Assembly: GCA_020850455.1 (NCBI GenBank)
Contig: JADZEQ010000009.1
Location: 1-64,000 of the forward strand
Direction: 5' to 3'
DNA from: Sphingomonadaceae bacterium
GTDB lineage: Bacteria; Pseudomonadota; Alphaproteobacteria; Sphingomonadales; Sphingomonadaceae
DNA length: 64,000 nt
The translations under genes and the position numbers were made by a program. The notes under the pieces were generated by a model, which saw only the letters and a list, made by a program, of their open reading frames with translations, was not told the DNA's origin and did not search any database. Positions 43,367 through 52,455 of the stretch are shown in pieces. Numbering within the stretch: position 1 is the first letter of the stretch; every line of letters begins with the position of its first letter.

Positions 43367-44155
43367 ATGATAGCCCGCGAATCACGCCTATTTTCTTTCA
43401 CGACGCTGTTTCTGGCGCTGGGTGCCCTGTGGTTTGCCCAGCCAGCATCGGCGCAAATCAGCGTTGATAGCGGCATATATGATGATGTCAGCCTGACCAT
43501 CAGCGAGCAGAACGACAGCGGCTGGGTGCTGGTGGAGGATGGGGACAAAACACCCGCGACCAAGGGGGATGCCGCCCAGCGTTTCGCAGGCGATTGGGTG
43601 GATGAAGATGCCATTACCCCATCACGCACGCCCATTTATGCCGCTGGCCCCTTTTACCTTGTCAGCGCAGACACGGTGGAAATGATCGGCACGGTCGATA
43701 GCGACAGTCCGGCCGCTTTTGCCCAGATGCTGGCGCGTTATCCCACCATTCGCCGTCTCGTCATGGTCGATTGTCCGGGATCGGTTGATGAAGATGCCAA
43801 TCGACTGCTCGCCCGCACGGTGCGGCGGGCTGGCCTCACCACCATCGTTCCGGCCGGCGGTTCGGTGCGTTCAGGTGCGGTTGACCTGTTCCTCGCCGGG
43901 CGCGAACGCATCGCGGCTGCAAATGCCGAATTTGGTGTCCATGCTTGGCGGGATGCCGATGGCCTCGGCCCCGCTGATTTCGCCGCAAATGATCCGGTCA
44001 ATCAAGGCTATATTGATTATTATCGCGAAATGGGGATGAGCACCGATGCCGCCAGTCGTTTTTATGCATTGACCAACGCCACCCCGTTTGATTCGGTGCG
44101 CTACCTTAGCGCCAACGACATGGCGCAATTGGGTTTGGTGCAAATCGGCGCGTGA
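43367..44155 (+). CDS. Exported ClpP/crotonase-like protein
   Basis: A 262-residue protein with a signal peptide (cleavage after QPASA, about residue 29). The second half resembles the periplasmic ClpP-like group: IRRLVMVDCPGSVDEDANRL, GLTTIVPAGGSVRSGAVDLFLAGRERI and AEFGVHAW. In that group a Ser in a CASAC-type segment and a His after GVH form the active site. Here Ser169 and His192 occupy those places although the segment reads VRSGAVD. Activity is plausible but unproven. ATG 43367 follows AAAGGG. It stands alone between yifB (divergent) and rpmH. Confidence 0.65.
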   Translation: MIARESRLFSFTTLFLALGALWFAQPASAQISVDSGIYDDVSLTISEQNDSGWVLVEDGDKTPATKGDAAQRFAGDWVDEDAITPSRTPIYAAGPFYLVSADTVEMIGTVDSDSPAAFAQMLARYPTIRRLVMVDCPGSVDEDANRLLARTVRRAGLTTIVPAGGSVRSGAVDLFLAGRERIAAANAEFGVHAWRDADGLGPADFAANDPVNQGYIDYYREMGMSTDAASRFYALTNATPFDSVRYLSANDMAQLGLVQIGA

Positions 44156-44264
44156 ACGGTTGACTTTGACCTGCGAATCCCTTAGCGGCGCGGCCTGATT
44201 TGAACGATGTGCCCGCTCGGCACTCGCTTCACCCCTGTAATTTGAAAGAGACGGATTTTTTGCC

Positions 44265-44399
44265 ATGAAGCGCACCTTCCAGCCCAGCAACCTGGTTCGC
44301 GCCCGCCGCCACGGGTTCCGTTCGCGCATGGCAACGGTCGGTGGCCGCGCGGTTATTCGTGCCCGTCGCGCCCGTGGCCGCAAGCGCCTGTCGGCCTGA
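44265..44399 (+). CDS. rpmH: 50S ribosomal protein L34
   Basis: The smallest 50S protein, 44 residues: [17 protein letters not shown], then [19 protein letters not shown] and GRKRLSA. The sequence and length are exactly those of L34. ATG 44265 lies downstream of a GAAAGAGACGGA stretch. It is the first gene of the conserved run rpmH-rnpA-yidD-yidC-engB. Unlike in many bacteria, dnaA is not beside it, as is usual in alphaproteobacteria. Confidence 0.98.
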   Translation: MKRTFQPSNLVRARRHGFRSRMATVGGRAVIRARRARGRKRLSA

Positions 44400-44796
44400 G
44401 CCGATTATACTGCGCCGCCTGACGCGGCGTTCCCAATTTCTGGCTGTCAATGCGGGCGTCCGGGTGCCGGGCCCCGCATTTCTACTGCTTGTCCAGCCAC
44501 GTGGCGATCAAAATGGATCATGCGCGGGATATGGCATTACCGCGACCAAGAAGCTGGGCAATGCGGTGGTACGCAACCGTGCCAAGCGGCGGCTGCGCGC
44601 GCTGATCCGCGAAATATTCCCCGAACATGGCCTGCCCGGTTGCGACCATGTGCTGATTGCCCGCAATGACGTGCTAAACGCAGATTTTGCGCGATTGCGC
44701 GCCGACATGGCCAAATCGCTACAAAAAGCGCGGCGACGGCTCGATACCCGCCTTGAAGAAACAAAGGCGGTTACCCAAGTGGACACTTCATGTTAG
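44374..44796 (+). CDS. rnpA: Ribonuclease P protein component
   Basis: Protein subunit of RNase P, which matures the 5' end of tRNAs. The core is clear: [60 protein letters not shown] (the RNR motif) and DHVLIARND. The start is uncertain. After the rpmH stop no ATG, GTG or TTG occurs in frame before the conserved region. GTG 44374 (or 44341), inside rpmH in another frame, is the nearest canonical start. ATT 44404 or CTG 44410 would give the more usual N-terminus. It overlaps yidD by seven bases. Confidence 0.93.
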   Translation: MAASACRPEPIILRRLTRRSQFLAVNAGVRVPGPAFLLLVQPRGDQNGSCAGYGITATKKLGNAVVRNRAKRRLRALIREIFPEHGLPGCDHVLIARNDVLNADFARLRADMAKSLQKARRRLDTRLEETKAVTQVDTSC

Positions 44797-45002
44797 CGCG
44801 CGCGCTCATCCTCATCGCCCGAATGTGGCAAATTGGCCCGTCGCGCGTGCTGCCGCCGTCGTGCCGCTATCAGCCGAGTTGTTCAGCCTATGCGATCACC
44901 GCACTTCGGCGCTATGGCGCAATCAAGGGTGGATGGCTGGCGACGAAGCGGCTATTGCGCTGCCACCCTTGGGGCGGCCATGGCCATGACCCCGTACCTT
45001 GA
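44790..45002 (+). CDS. yidD: Membrane protein insertion efficiency factor YidD
   Basis: A 70-residue membrane-associated protein that aids YidC-dependent insertion. It shows the family signature SCRYQPSCSAYAITALRRYGAIKGGWLATKRLLRCHPWGGHGHDPVP with three Cys. It overlaps rnpA by seven bases and precedes yidC by 33, the usual order. The N-terminal helix ([15 protein letters not shown]) is amphipathic to hydrophobic. Confidence 0.96.
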   Translation: MLARALILIARMWQIGPSRVLPPSCRYQPSCSAYAITALRRYGAIKGGWLATKRLLRCHPWGGHGHDPVP

Positions 45003-45035
45003 TGCATATTTTACCCCCAACAAAGGCCCGCAACC

Positions 45036-46751
45036 GTGGACGATAAACGCAATATTATCTTGGCGACGTTGATTGCCGCGCTGATTCTGTTTGGCTGGCC
45101 GATGGTGATGGGAAAGTTTTTTCCCGAAAGCGTCAAGAACACGCCCACTGCGACGGCAGCAAATGGTGCCACCACGGCGGCAAGTACGCCGGGTGCAGCA
45201 GCCACCCCGGTCACCACTGCGCCACGAGCACAAAATCTGGCCACAGCACTGGCAAGCGGCGGGCGAATCCCCATAGAAACGCCAACACTGCGTGGATCAA
45301 TAAATCTGACAGGCGCGCGGATCGATGATCTGGTGCTGCTGGATTATAGCCAGACCATTGCACGTGGCAGCCCGCCGGTGCGATTATTTGCGCCCGGCGG
45401 CACGGCACACGCCTATTTCGCTGGCGCGGGCTGGACCGGTGCAGGCGCACCCAATGCGACAACCGTCTGGAGCGCGCCAGCTGGCGCACGATTGACCCCG
45501 GCCACCCCCGTTACCTTGACCACAACCAATGCCGCCGGGCAAAGCTTTGCAATCACCCTGTCGGTCGATGCGCAATATATGTTCACCGTCCGGCAGAGCG
45601 TGACCAACGGCGCGGCTGCGCCTGTTGCGCTCCGTCCCTATAATTATCTGACCCGCATGGGCACATCGCCGGATCCCGACAGCTATACCATCAATACCGG
45701 CGCGATGGGCGTGTTCGACGGAACAGCCGCATGGTTCAACAATGCGGAAATTGACGATGCGCCAGGCGCGACATTGACCCATCAAAGCAGGGGTGGGTGG
45801 CTCGGTTTTACCGACCATTTCTGGCTGGGTGCCATCATCCCCGCGCAAAATCAGCCGGTCGAAACCAGCTTTCGGCGGGCAGCGGGTGGCCTTTATCAAG
45901 CCGATTTTGCGGGCACCGAACGCATCGTCGCACCGGGGCAGTCACTTGTGCAAACCAGCCGAATCTTCGCCGGGGCCAAGGAAACCCGATTGCTCGACCA
46001 TTATACGGATGAAGGTGGGGTAACCCTGCTCGACCGGGCGACCGACTGGGGCTGGTTCGCGCTGATTGCCAAGCCGATTTTCTACCTGCTCGACTGGCTG
46101 TTCCGGATGATCGGCAATTTCGGGCTGGCGATCATGTCACTGACGCTCATCATCCGGGGACTGATGTTCCCGATTGCGCAGAAACAATTCGCCTCCATGG
46201 CCGCGATGCGCATCGTCCAGCCCAAGATGAAAGCGCTGCAGGAAAAATATGCGGATGATAAGCCGCGCCTGCAGCAAGAGATGATGGCGCTATACAAGCA
46301 GGAAAAAATCAACCCGCTTGCCGGTTGCCTGCCCATCCTCATCCAGATTCCGATTTTCTATGCGCTTTACAAGTGCCTGATGCTAACCGTCGAAATGCGT
46401 CACCAGCCATTTTTTGGCTGGATCCACGACCTGTCCGCCCCCGATCCGGCAAGCCTGATTACGCTGGGCCAGCATTTCGGCATTACGGTGCCTGCATTTC
46501 TGGGGATTGGCGTGCTCGCTGTCCTGCTCGGCATTTCGATGTGGGCGCAGTTCAAGCTAAACCCGCCTGCGCCCGACCCCGTACAGCAGCAAGTTTTTGC
46601 CATCATGCCTTGGATGCTGATGTTCGTCATGGCCCCCTTTGCATCTGGGCTGCTGCTCTACTGGATCACCAACAACGTGCTGACCATAGCACAGCAACGG
46701 CTGCTATATTCGCGTTACCCCGAAATGAAGCAGGCAATGGCGAAAAGCTGA
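45036..46751 (+). CDS. yidC: Membrane protein insertase YidC
   Basis: Inserts and folds inner-membrane proteins, alone or with Sec. The 571-residue protein has an N-terminal membrane anchor (about 5-25), then a Thr/Ala-rich linker and a large periplasmic beta domain (about 80-340). The conserved five-helix core follows (from about 350: LIAKPIFYLLDWLFRMIGNFGLAIMSLTLIIRG, PKMKALQEKYADDKPRLQQEMMALYKQEKINPLAGCLPILIQIPIFYALYK). GTG 45036 is the only sensible start before the anchor helix. engB follows after four bases. Confidence 0.97.
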   Translation: MDDKRNIILATLIAALILFGWPMVMGKFFPESVKNTPTATAANGATTAASTPGAAATPVTTAPRAQNLATALASGGRIPIETPTLRGSINLTGARIDDLVLLDYSQTIARGSPPVRLFAPGGTAHAYFAGAGWTGAGAPNATTVWSAPAGARLTPATPVTLTTTNAAGQSFAITLSVDAQYMFTVRQSVTNGAAAPVALRPYNYLTRMGTSPDPDSYTINTGAMGVFDGTAAWFNNAEIDDAPGATLTHQSRGGWLGFTDHFWLGAIIPAQNQPVETSFRRAAGGLYQADFAGTERIVAPGQSLVQTSRIFAGAKETRLLDHYTDEGGVTLLDRATDWGWFALIAKPIFYLLDWLFRMIGNFGLAIMSLTLIIRGLMFPIAQKQFASMAAMRIVQPKMKALQEKYADDKPRLQQEMMALYKQEKINPLAGCLPILIQIPIFYALYKCLMLTVEMRHQPFFGWIHDLSAPDPASLITLGQHFGITVPAFLGIGVLAVLLGISMWAQFKLNPPAPDPVQQQVFAIMPWMLMFVMAPFASGLLLYWITNNVLTIAQQRLLYSRYPEMKQAMAKS

Positions 46752-46755
46752 GCAC

Positions 46756-47436
46756 GTGCAGGATGTAACGCCCCACAACGCCCAGTCGCAGGCCCAAGCG
46801 CAGGATGCAGCAATGCTGGAGGAGACGGCACGGCGGTTATTTTCGGGCCGTGTCGATTTCCTGCTTTCCGCGCCAACATTGGTGCATTTGCCCGCACCCG
46901 ACGTGCCAGAAATTGCCTTTGCCGGACGGTCCAATGTCGGCAAATCGACGCTGATCAACGCGCTGACCGGGCGCAAAGCATTGGCACGCGCATCGAACAC
47001 GCCGGGGCGAACGCAGGAATTGAATATCTTTGAAGTGGGCAGTCCGACGCTGTTTCGCATCGTCGATATGCCCGGCTATGGTTATGCCGAAGCACCCAAG
47101 ACGGTGGTCAAAAAATGGCGTTTCCTTATCAATGACTATCTGCGTGGCCGGGCGGTGCTGAAACGAGCGATGCTGCTGATCGACGCGCGCCATGGCCCTA
47201 AGCCGGTTGATGCTGAGATTATGGACATGCTCGACACGGCGGCGGTCAGCTATCACCTCGTGCTCACCAAGGGCGATAAAATAAAGCCTAGCGCGCTTGC
47301 CGATATGGTCGGTCATTGCACCGAATTTTTGCGGCGACGGCCCGCGGCGCACCCGGTCATATTGCCCACCGCAGCCGAAACCGGCGAAGGGATAGCCGCA
47401 TTGCGCGCCGCTGTGTTAAACGCGGCACAAGAATAG
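46756..47436 (+). CDS. engB: Ribosome biogenesis GTP-binding protein YsxC/EngB
   Basis: Essential GTPase for 50S assembly. The 226 residues carry G1 AFAGRSNVGKST, the G2 Thr in SNTPGRTQ, G3 DMPGYGYAEAPK (EngB-specific), G4 TKGDK and a G5-like TAAETGEG. A 45-residue N-terminal extension rich in Gln/Ala precedes the G domain. The GTG start at 46756 lies four bases after yidC, so the two are co-translated. All nucleotide-binding motifs are intact. Confidence 0.97.
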   Translation: MQDVTPHNAQSQAQAQDAAMLEETARRLFSGRVDFLLSAPTLVHLPAPDVPEIAFAGRSNVGKSTLINALTGRKALARASNTPGRTQELNIFEVGSPTLFRIVDMPGYGYAEAPKTVVKKWRFLINDYLRGRAVLKRAMLLIDARHGPKPVDAEIMDMLDTAAVSYHLVLTKGDKIKPSALADMVGHCTEFLRRRPAAHPVILPTAAETGEGIAALRAAVLNAAQE

Positions 47437-47477
47437 GGCGGCATGCCCCACCGACAGCCAAACAGGGGAGGCCACAT

Positions 47478-48146
47478 ATGAAGCTCGTCATCGGTAACAA
47501 AGCCTATTCGAGTTGGTCGCTGCGCGGCTGGCTGGCGGTCAAGGCGAGTGGGCTGGCTTTTGAAGAAGTCACCGTGCCCCTCTATGATGCCGATTGGGAC
47601 AAAAGACGCGAGGGGGATGAATTTGCCCCATCCGCCGGAAAAGTTCCCATTTTGTGGGACGGTGACGACGTTGTTTGGGATTCACTCGCCATCATCGAAC
47701 ATTTGAACGACAAGACAGAGGGCAAGCGCGGTTTCTGGCCCGCCGATATGGCCGCACGCGCCATGGCCCGGTCGATGGCAGCTGAGATGCACTCGAGCTT
47801 TGCCGCGCTGCGCCGCGAGCATAGCATGAACATCCGCCGCATGTTTCCGCCCCAACCGCTGAGCGCGGAGGTCGAGGCGGATGTCCAGCGCATAATGCAA
47901 TTATGGGCAGAGGCACGGGCACGTTTTGGTGGCGATGGTGATTATTTATTTGGTGCATGGAGCGCAGCGGACATGATGTTCGCGCCGGTCGTCACCCGTT
48001 TCATCACCTATCAGATCCCGGTGGCACGCTTTGCCTTGCCCTATATGCAGTCGGTGATCAGCTATCCGCACATGCAGGAATGGATTGGTGGGGCACAGGC
48101 CGAAGAATGGGTTATCGAAAAATATGAAGGGCCACCCAGCGCCTAG
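47478..48146 (+). CDS. Glutathione S-transferase family protein
   Basis: A 222-residue GST. The thioredoxin-like N-terminal domain begins KLVIGNKAYSSWSLRGWLAVKASGLAFEEV; the YSSWSLR phrase marks a known bacterial GST subgroup, where the Ser is a likely catalytic residue. KVPILWDGDDVVWDSLAIIEHLND forms the glutathione site with the cis-Pro and the Asp-Ser pair. The C-terminal helical domain contains WSAADMMFAPVVTRF. ATG 47478 follows GGGGAGG at six bases. Substrate unknown. Its stop overlaps that of the convergent broken cupin gene. Confidence 0.92.
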   Translation: MKLVIGNKAYSSWSLRGWLAVKASGLAFEEVTVPLYDADWDKRREGDEFAPSAGKVPILWDGDDVVWDSLAIIEHLNDKTEGKRGFWPADMAARAMARSMAAEMHSSFAALRREHSMNIRRMFPPQPLSAEVEADVQRIMQLWAEARARFGGDGDYLFGAWSAADMMFAPVVTRFITYQIPVARFALPYMQSVISYPHMQEWIGGAQAEEWVIEKYEGPPSA

Positions 48147-48615
48147 ATATCCGCTGTCATCCGCTTGGCGTCATAGGGCGTGCCATCCTTTCGGGTATAA
48201 CCAACGGGGGTAAAGAGCATATCAATGTCGCTATAGCCGCCATGGTCACCAGCGATGCCGCCGCCCATCACGACAAAGCTGCATGGCTGGTCGCTTTCGT
48301 TGATCAGATGATGGCCGTTTTCGATGCCTTTGGGCCAGATGGCGATATCCCGGGGCGCATGACCTGCCGCCCCCCATCCTCTATGAGCACCGCTTCACCG
48401 GCGACCATCACCAGCATTTCATCTTCGAGCGCATGCCAATGGCGCTGCGACGACCAGCCCCCCGGTTCAAGCGTCACATGGCTGGCGGTAAAATCGGTCA
48501 AGCCACCGATGCGCGCGAGGCGTCGATACCAGCGCTTGGCCATTGGCGCGTCAAAGGGGGCGGGATAGCCGGTCGCATTGCTGGGCGCGATGGCATCTAC
48601 ATCAATTTTGGGCAT
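48143..48615 (-). pseudogene. Cupin-domain protein with a one-base frameshift
   Basis: The frame from ATG 48615 (strong AGGAGG upstream) reads a cupin barrel: HVTLEPGGWSSQRHWHALEDEM with the metal-type His/Glu residues, then GEAVLIEDGGRQVMRPG. There the frame is lost and stops at 48304. Moving one base at 48348/48349, next to runs of C and G, restores DIAIWPKGIENGHHLI, CSFVVMGGGIAGDHGG and MLFTPVGYTRKDGTPYD to a stop at 48143. The rejoined product would be 157 residues. One missing base in a CCC/GGGG run could be a sequencing error or a real lesion. It is divergent from dapE. Confidence 0.85.
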
Positions 48616-48654
48616 GGCTTTCCTCCTGCCCAAAGCTAGGCTAGCGGTGCACCG

Positions 48655-49803
48655 ATGAACAGCCCCAACACCATCGATGTCGTCACGCTGGCCAGCGACC
48701 TGATTGCCGCAACCAGCGTCAGCCCCGCGCGCGGTCAAGTGTTTGATGTGCTTGAGGCTAGGCTCACGCCCCTAGGCTTTACCATCACCCGCACGCTCGA
48801 CGGCGATGCCCCCGACGGGCCTGTAGAAAATATGATCGCCATCCGCCATGGGCGCGATGGTGCGCAGCATCTTGCCTTTGCCGGGCACGTCGATGTGGTG
48901 CCCGCAGGCGACGGCTGGACAGGTGATGCCTTTATCCCGCGCATCGCGGATGGCCGTTTATATGGACGGGGCGCTGCGGACATGAAGGGGGCGGTTGCCG
49001 CCTTCATCGACGCGGCGGCGGGCGTTCCCACAGATGCAGCGACCATCAGCCTGCTCATCACCGGGGACGAGGAAGGGCCAGCAATCCACGGCACCCGTGC
49101 ACTGATGCAGCACATGGCAGCAGCCAATGTGCGGCCCGATTATATATTGGTTGGCGAACCATCGAGCATGACAATATTGGGTGATACGCTCAAAATCGGG
49201 CGGCGAGGCAGCGTCAATATCTGGATCCATGTGCCGGGGCGCGAAGGCCATGTTGCCTACCCCCATCTCGCCGACAATCCCTTGCCGCGACTTGTTGCCA
49301 TATTGGCCGAAATTGACGCCATCGCGCTCGACGCTGGCAATGATTTTTTCCAAGCATCCAACATCGAAATCACCACGATCGACGTTGGCAACCCGGCGAC
49401 CAATGTCATCCCGGCGACCGCCGATGCTCGGCTGTCGATCCGTTTCAATGACTTGCACAAGGGCGCAGATTTGGCCGATCGTATCACCGCCATCGTCCAC
49501 CGCCATGCACCCGACGCGCGCGTGACCCCGCTGATATCAGGCGAAGCCTTTCGTACCCAGCCTGGCCCATGGGTTGATCTGGTCAGCGATTGCGTTGCAG
49601 AAGTGACCGGGCTGACCCCCGAACGTTCAACCACTGGCGGGACGTCGGATGCACGTTTTTTGCATGTGCTCGCGCCGATTGTCGAAATGGGGCTACCCAA
49701 TGCGACAATGCACAAGCGCGATGAATCGGTGACACTCACCGACCTTGCCGCGCTCAGTGACATTTACCGCCGCATCATCCTTCGCGTCGCCGCTTTAGGA
49801 TGA
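48655..49803 (+). CDS. dapE: Succinyl-diaminopimelate desuccinylase
   Basis: Releases LL-diaminopimelate for lysine and peptidoglycan. The 382-residue M20 metallopeptidase has His78 and Asp80 in FAGHVDVVP, the bridging Asp109 in GRGAADMKG and the Glu pair 139-140 in TGDEEGP. GRRGSVNIWIHVPGREGHVAYP lies in the dimerisation domain, and MHKRDESV supplies the last His ligand. The start at 48655 lies 39 bases from the divergent cupin gene. The 3' end overlaps the convergent smr gene by 29 bases. Confidence 0.96.
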   Translation: MNSPNTIDVVTLASDLIAATSVSPARGQVFDVLEARLTPLGFTITRTLDGDAPDGPVENMIAIRHGRDGAQHLAFAGHVDVVPAGDGWTGDAFIPRIADGRLYGRGAADMKGAVAAFIDAAAGVPTDAATISLLITGDEEGPAIHGTRALMQHMAAANVRPDYILVGEPSSMTILGDTLKIGRRGSVNIWIHVPGREGHVAYPHLADNPLPRLVAILAEIDAIALDAGNDFFQASNIEITTIDVGNPATNVIPATADARLSIRFNDLHKGADLADRITAIVHRHAPDARVTPLISGEAFRTQPGPWVDLVSDCVAEVTGLTPERSTTGGTSDARFLHVLAPIVEMGLPNATMHKRDESVTLTDLAALSDIYRRIILRVAALG

Positions 49804-50323
49804 GGTAGAGCGCACCTGCCCCACCGTGGCGCGGGTGCGCGCCGCGCAATGCCAAAATATGGCGCGCATAGCCCCCATGGTCGAGCCAATGCGCCAATTC
49901 GCGACGGATCGCACCGCGCGGCGCTTCATCTGCCCCGCGCGCCTTGCCCGCGATAATCAGGATGACGCGTGCACCCGACAGGATAGCGCTGTCGATCGCG
50001 CGGGTCAGGCGGCTGTGTGCGCCCGCAAGATTGGAGCCATGCAAATCGATCGTCAGGTCTATTGCCAACCGACCAGCACGCACATCGCGTTCCCATGCCT
50101 TGTTCAGCGCATCTGCGGCGGTGCGTTGGGTGGGTGGCGGCGCGGTGGCGGAAGGCGGCGCTGCGGACTGGGCAATCTTCCTCGCGCGGCTGGTGGGCGC
50201 AACGGCGGCAGGCGTCGGGGCAGCCTGCAATATCGGCTGGGCCGGTTGTGGGCGCAGCGGTTTGACGCTCGCCTTTATCCGCCGCCACATATGTTCGCCG
50301 TCAGAGAGTTGGCGGGGTGGCAT
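49775..50323 (-). CDS. Smr-domain protein
   Basis: A 182-residue protein whose C-terminal half is an Smr (small MutS-related) domain: TIDLHGSNLAGAHSRLTRAID with the DLHG motif at 93-96, then RVILIIAGKARGADEAPRGAIRRELAHWL and HGGAGALYLILKR. Smr domains act as nucleases on DNA or RNA; in this short form the substrate is not known. The N-terminal half is Pro/Ala-rich and probably disordered. It starts three bases after the mltA stop, so the two are co-transcribed, and its end overlaps dapE. Confidence 0.9.
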   Translation of the reverse strand: MPPRQLSDGEHMWRRIKASVKPLRPQPAQPILQAAPTPAAVAPTSRARKIAQSAAPPSATAPPPTQRTAADALNKAWERDVRAGRLAIDLTIDLHGSNLAGAHSRLTRAIDSAILSGARVILIIAGKARGADEAPRGAIRRELAHWLDHGGYARHILALRGAHPRHGGAGALYLILKRRREG

Positions 50324-50326
50324 TGC

Positions 50327-51646
50327 CTATGGCTGGGTAAGGCGCGCCACGACCGGACGCGGCAACAGTAGCAAGGTTGTGCCACGCGCGCTCATCCCGC
50401 CTGCGATGGCGCGTGCTTCATCGCCCGCGCCCCAGAATGTGTCGAAACGGTTGCTCCCGCGAATGGCGCCGCCAGTATCCTGCGCAACCCACAATCCCGT
50501 CGCCTCTGCCCTATCCATGGCAAGGAAAACCGGCGCACCAAGTGGCACAAAGGCTGGATCGGTCGCAACGCTGGTGCGTGCGACAACCGGCACGCCGAGT
50601 GAACCAAGCGGTCCCGCCCCGGTCAGCGCGCGAAAGAAAACAAAGCTGGGGTTTTCATGCATGACCGCCCGCCCGCCATCGCGCTGGCGGCGCAAATAGG
50701 CCATGATGCCCTGCATCGACGCTTCGCCGGCTGCCAATTCGCCGCGATCGCGCAGCAACCGTCCGATACCGACATAGTCCCGGCCATTTTGCCCGGCATA
50801 GCCGATACGCAGCACTGTCCCATCGGCAAGGCGGACACGCCCCGACCCTTGGATTTGCAGAAAGAAGAACTCGACCGCATCCTCCGCCCAGGCGATTTCG
50901 AGCCCACGTCCGGCTAGCGCGCCGCCATCAATGGCCGAACGGTCATAATAGGGGACAAAGGCTGCGCCATCGACGCGCCCGCGAATGCGTCGCCCGGCCA
51001 AATTGGGCGAAAATTGACCCAAATCGACCTCAACCAAGTCGCTGGGCAGACCGTAGATGGGAACGTTGCACCGCGTGCTGCGTTGACGGCATCCCGCAAT
51101 TTCGGGTTCAAAATAGCCGGTGGCGAGTGTGCGCCCATCGCCGACCTGTACCGTCGCAAAATTTTCGTTGAAGAAACGGCGGGCATCGCCGTCCACCGAA
51201 GTGACCGCAGCCGTGCACACATTGTCCCAGTCACCCGCCCGCGTCAGCCCGCTAGCATCAACGCGACGGCGCAGCGAAGGACAAGATGTACGAAAGGCGG
51301 CAAGCGCACGGCGCGCCATCGCATCATCCAGCGCCAATGTCGCGACCGCTGGCCCCGCCACCACTCCGCTGGCAATGGCATTAGCGCTATCGGCGGGCGG
51401 TGTCGGCGCGGCGATTGGCGTGCCGGGTGTAGCGGGCGTCGGGCGGGCGGCTGGGGAAGTGTTGGCGGTTGGGGCGGGACGCGGCGCGCTGGAAACCGGT
51501 GGGGCCGCACGCGGCGAACCATGCGGCACAATCCCCGCGCAACCGGCAAGCGACGGCACAACTATGCAAAGAGTGACAAAGCTGCGCACCGTCGAAGGTT
51601 GAGATGGGCCAACCGGCGCATCTCCAGCCAAGAACCTACGTAGCAT
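50327..51646 (-). CDS. mltA: Membrane-bound lytic transglycosylase A
   Basis: Cleaves peptidoglycan glycan strands to anhydromuropeptides. The 439-residue lipoprotein has a lipobox LAGC preceded by a hydrophobic stretch and a long Pro/Ala/Thr linker. The MltA domain shows TGYFEPEIAG, AFVPYYDRSAID, FFLQIQGSGRVRLADG and the catalytic 3D-type region VAQDTGGAIRGSNRFDTFWGAG with its Asp residues. ATG 51646 overlaps the end of tim44 by 11 bases; GTG 51589 would give a shorter, more typical signal peptide. Flanked by smr and tim44, the usual order in this group. Confidence 0.95.
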   Translation of the reverse strand: MLRRFLAGDAPVGPSQPSTVRSFVTLCIVVPSLAGCAGIVPHGSPRAAPPVSSAPRPAPTANTSPAARPTPATPGTPIAAPTPPADSANAIASGVVAGPAVATLALDDAMARRALAAFRTSCPSLRRRVDASGLTRAGDWDNVCTAAVTSVDGDARRFFNENFATVQVGDGRTLATGYFEPEIAGCRQRSTRCNVPIYGLPSDLVEVDLGQFSPNLAGRRIRGRVDGAAFVPYYDRSAIDGGALAGRGLEIAWAEDAVEFFFLQIQGSGRVRLADGTVLRIGYAGQNGRDYVGIGRLLRDRGELAAGEASMQGIMAYLRRQRDGGRAVMHENPSFVFFRALTGAGPLGSLGVPVVARTSVATDPAFVPLGAPVFLAMDRAEATGLWVAQDTGGAIRGSNRFDTFWGAGDEARAIAGGMSARGTTLLLLPRPVVARLTQP

Positions 51647-52334
51647 CCGTCTCGTCAAGCAGCCAATTGGGGTTGGACGATTTGATCGACCGGACAAAGC
51701 TCCATCTATCGTGCGTCGTCATTGCGTCAGTCATCGACCCAGCGATAACCTGACCCGTCGCATCGCGGGTGATGGCGGCGATATCCGCCTCAAACGCCAC
51801 GGTGATATGCGCCATGTCGCGAACCAATTCGGCATCGACGATACGTGCACTGTCGATATGGACGAGCCGGTTGTCGAGGCTTTCGCCGCGTTCAGCGCGC
51901 GCATCGACCGCCGCTTCAAAAGCAGCAAGACTGTCGGCATCGCAATATTTGGCGAGCGATTCCTTGTCCCCCGACCAAAAAGCTTCCAATATCAGGCGAT
52001 AGGCACCCTCTGCCCCGCTCAGGAACCGGCCAACGTCAAAACTGCGGTCAGCGGCCAAAATATCGCGGATGCCGCGTTCGGCAATCGGATCATAGGCCAT
52101 GACCATCGGCGCGGGCGCGTTGGCGCGTTCGCCGCTCACCGGTGGTGCAGGCACGGCATGGGGCGCGGGCTGCGCGCGCGGCGGCAGGTCATCGGCGTGG
52201 CGCACCACCCCATCCTCCCCATGCTTGCCCAGCACGGAATAGAGGCGCAGCCCCAAAAAGGCGGCAACCATAGCCAAGATGATGATCGTCGGTGTCGTCA
52301 CAGCGCCAATAAGCCCATTTTCAAAACCCCACAT
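51636..52334 (-). CDS. Tim44-domain membrane-associated protein
   Basis: A 232-residue protein with an N-terminal membrane helix (about 13-31), a Pro/Ala-rich linker and a C-terminal Tim44-like domain (GRFLSGAEGAYRLILEAFWSGDKESL, VRDMAHITVAFEADIAAITRD, DRWSFVRSIKSSNPNWLLDET). The fold is shared with mitochondrial Tim44. Alphaproteobacterial versions sit in the inner membrane with unclear function, possibly in envelope-protein assembly. Homologues often lie next to secB; here secB is absent from the flank. It is the first gene of tim44-mltA-smr. Confidence 0.92.
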   Translation of the reverse strand: MWGFENGLIGAVTTPTIIILAMVAAFLGLRLYSVLGKHGEDGVVRHADDLPPRAQPAPHAVPAPPVSGERANAPAPMVMAYDPIAERGIRDILAADRSFDVGRFLSGAEGAYRLILEAFWSGDKESLAKYCDADSLAAFEAAVDARAERGESLDNRLVHIDSARIVDAELVRDMAHITVAFEADIAAITRDATGQVIAGSMTDAMTTHDRWSFVRSIKSSNPNWLLDETDAT

Positions 52335-52455
52335 AGCCTACATAGGGATGGTTCACAAAAGTTCAAACGCTCGCTTGCGCTTTTTATATTGCAGGGCAAA
52401 GCCTGAATAATCGCTTACGCGGCATATGGATGAGCGGCGGGCGGGTGTCCCATGC

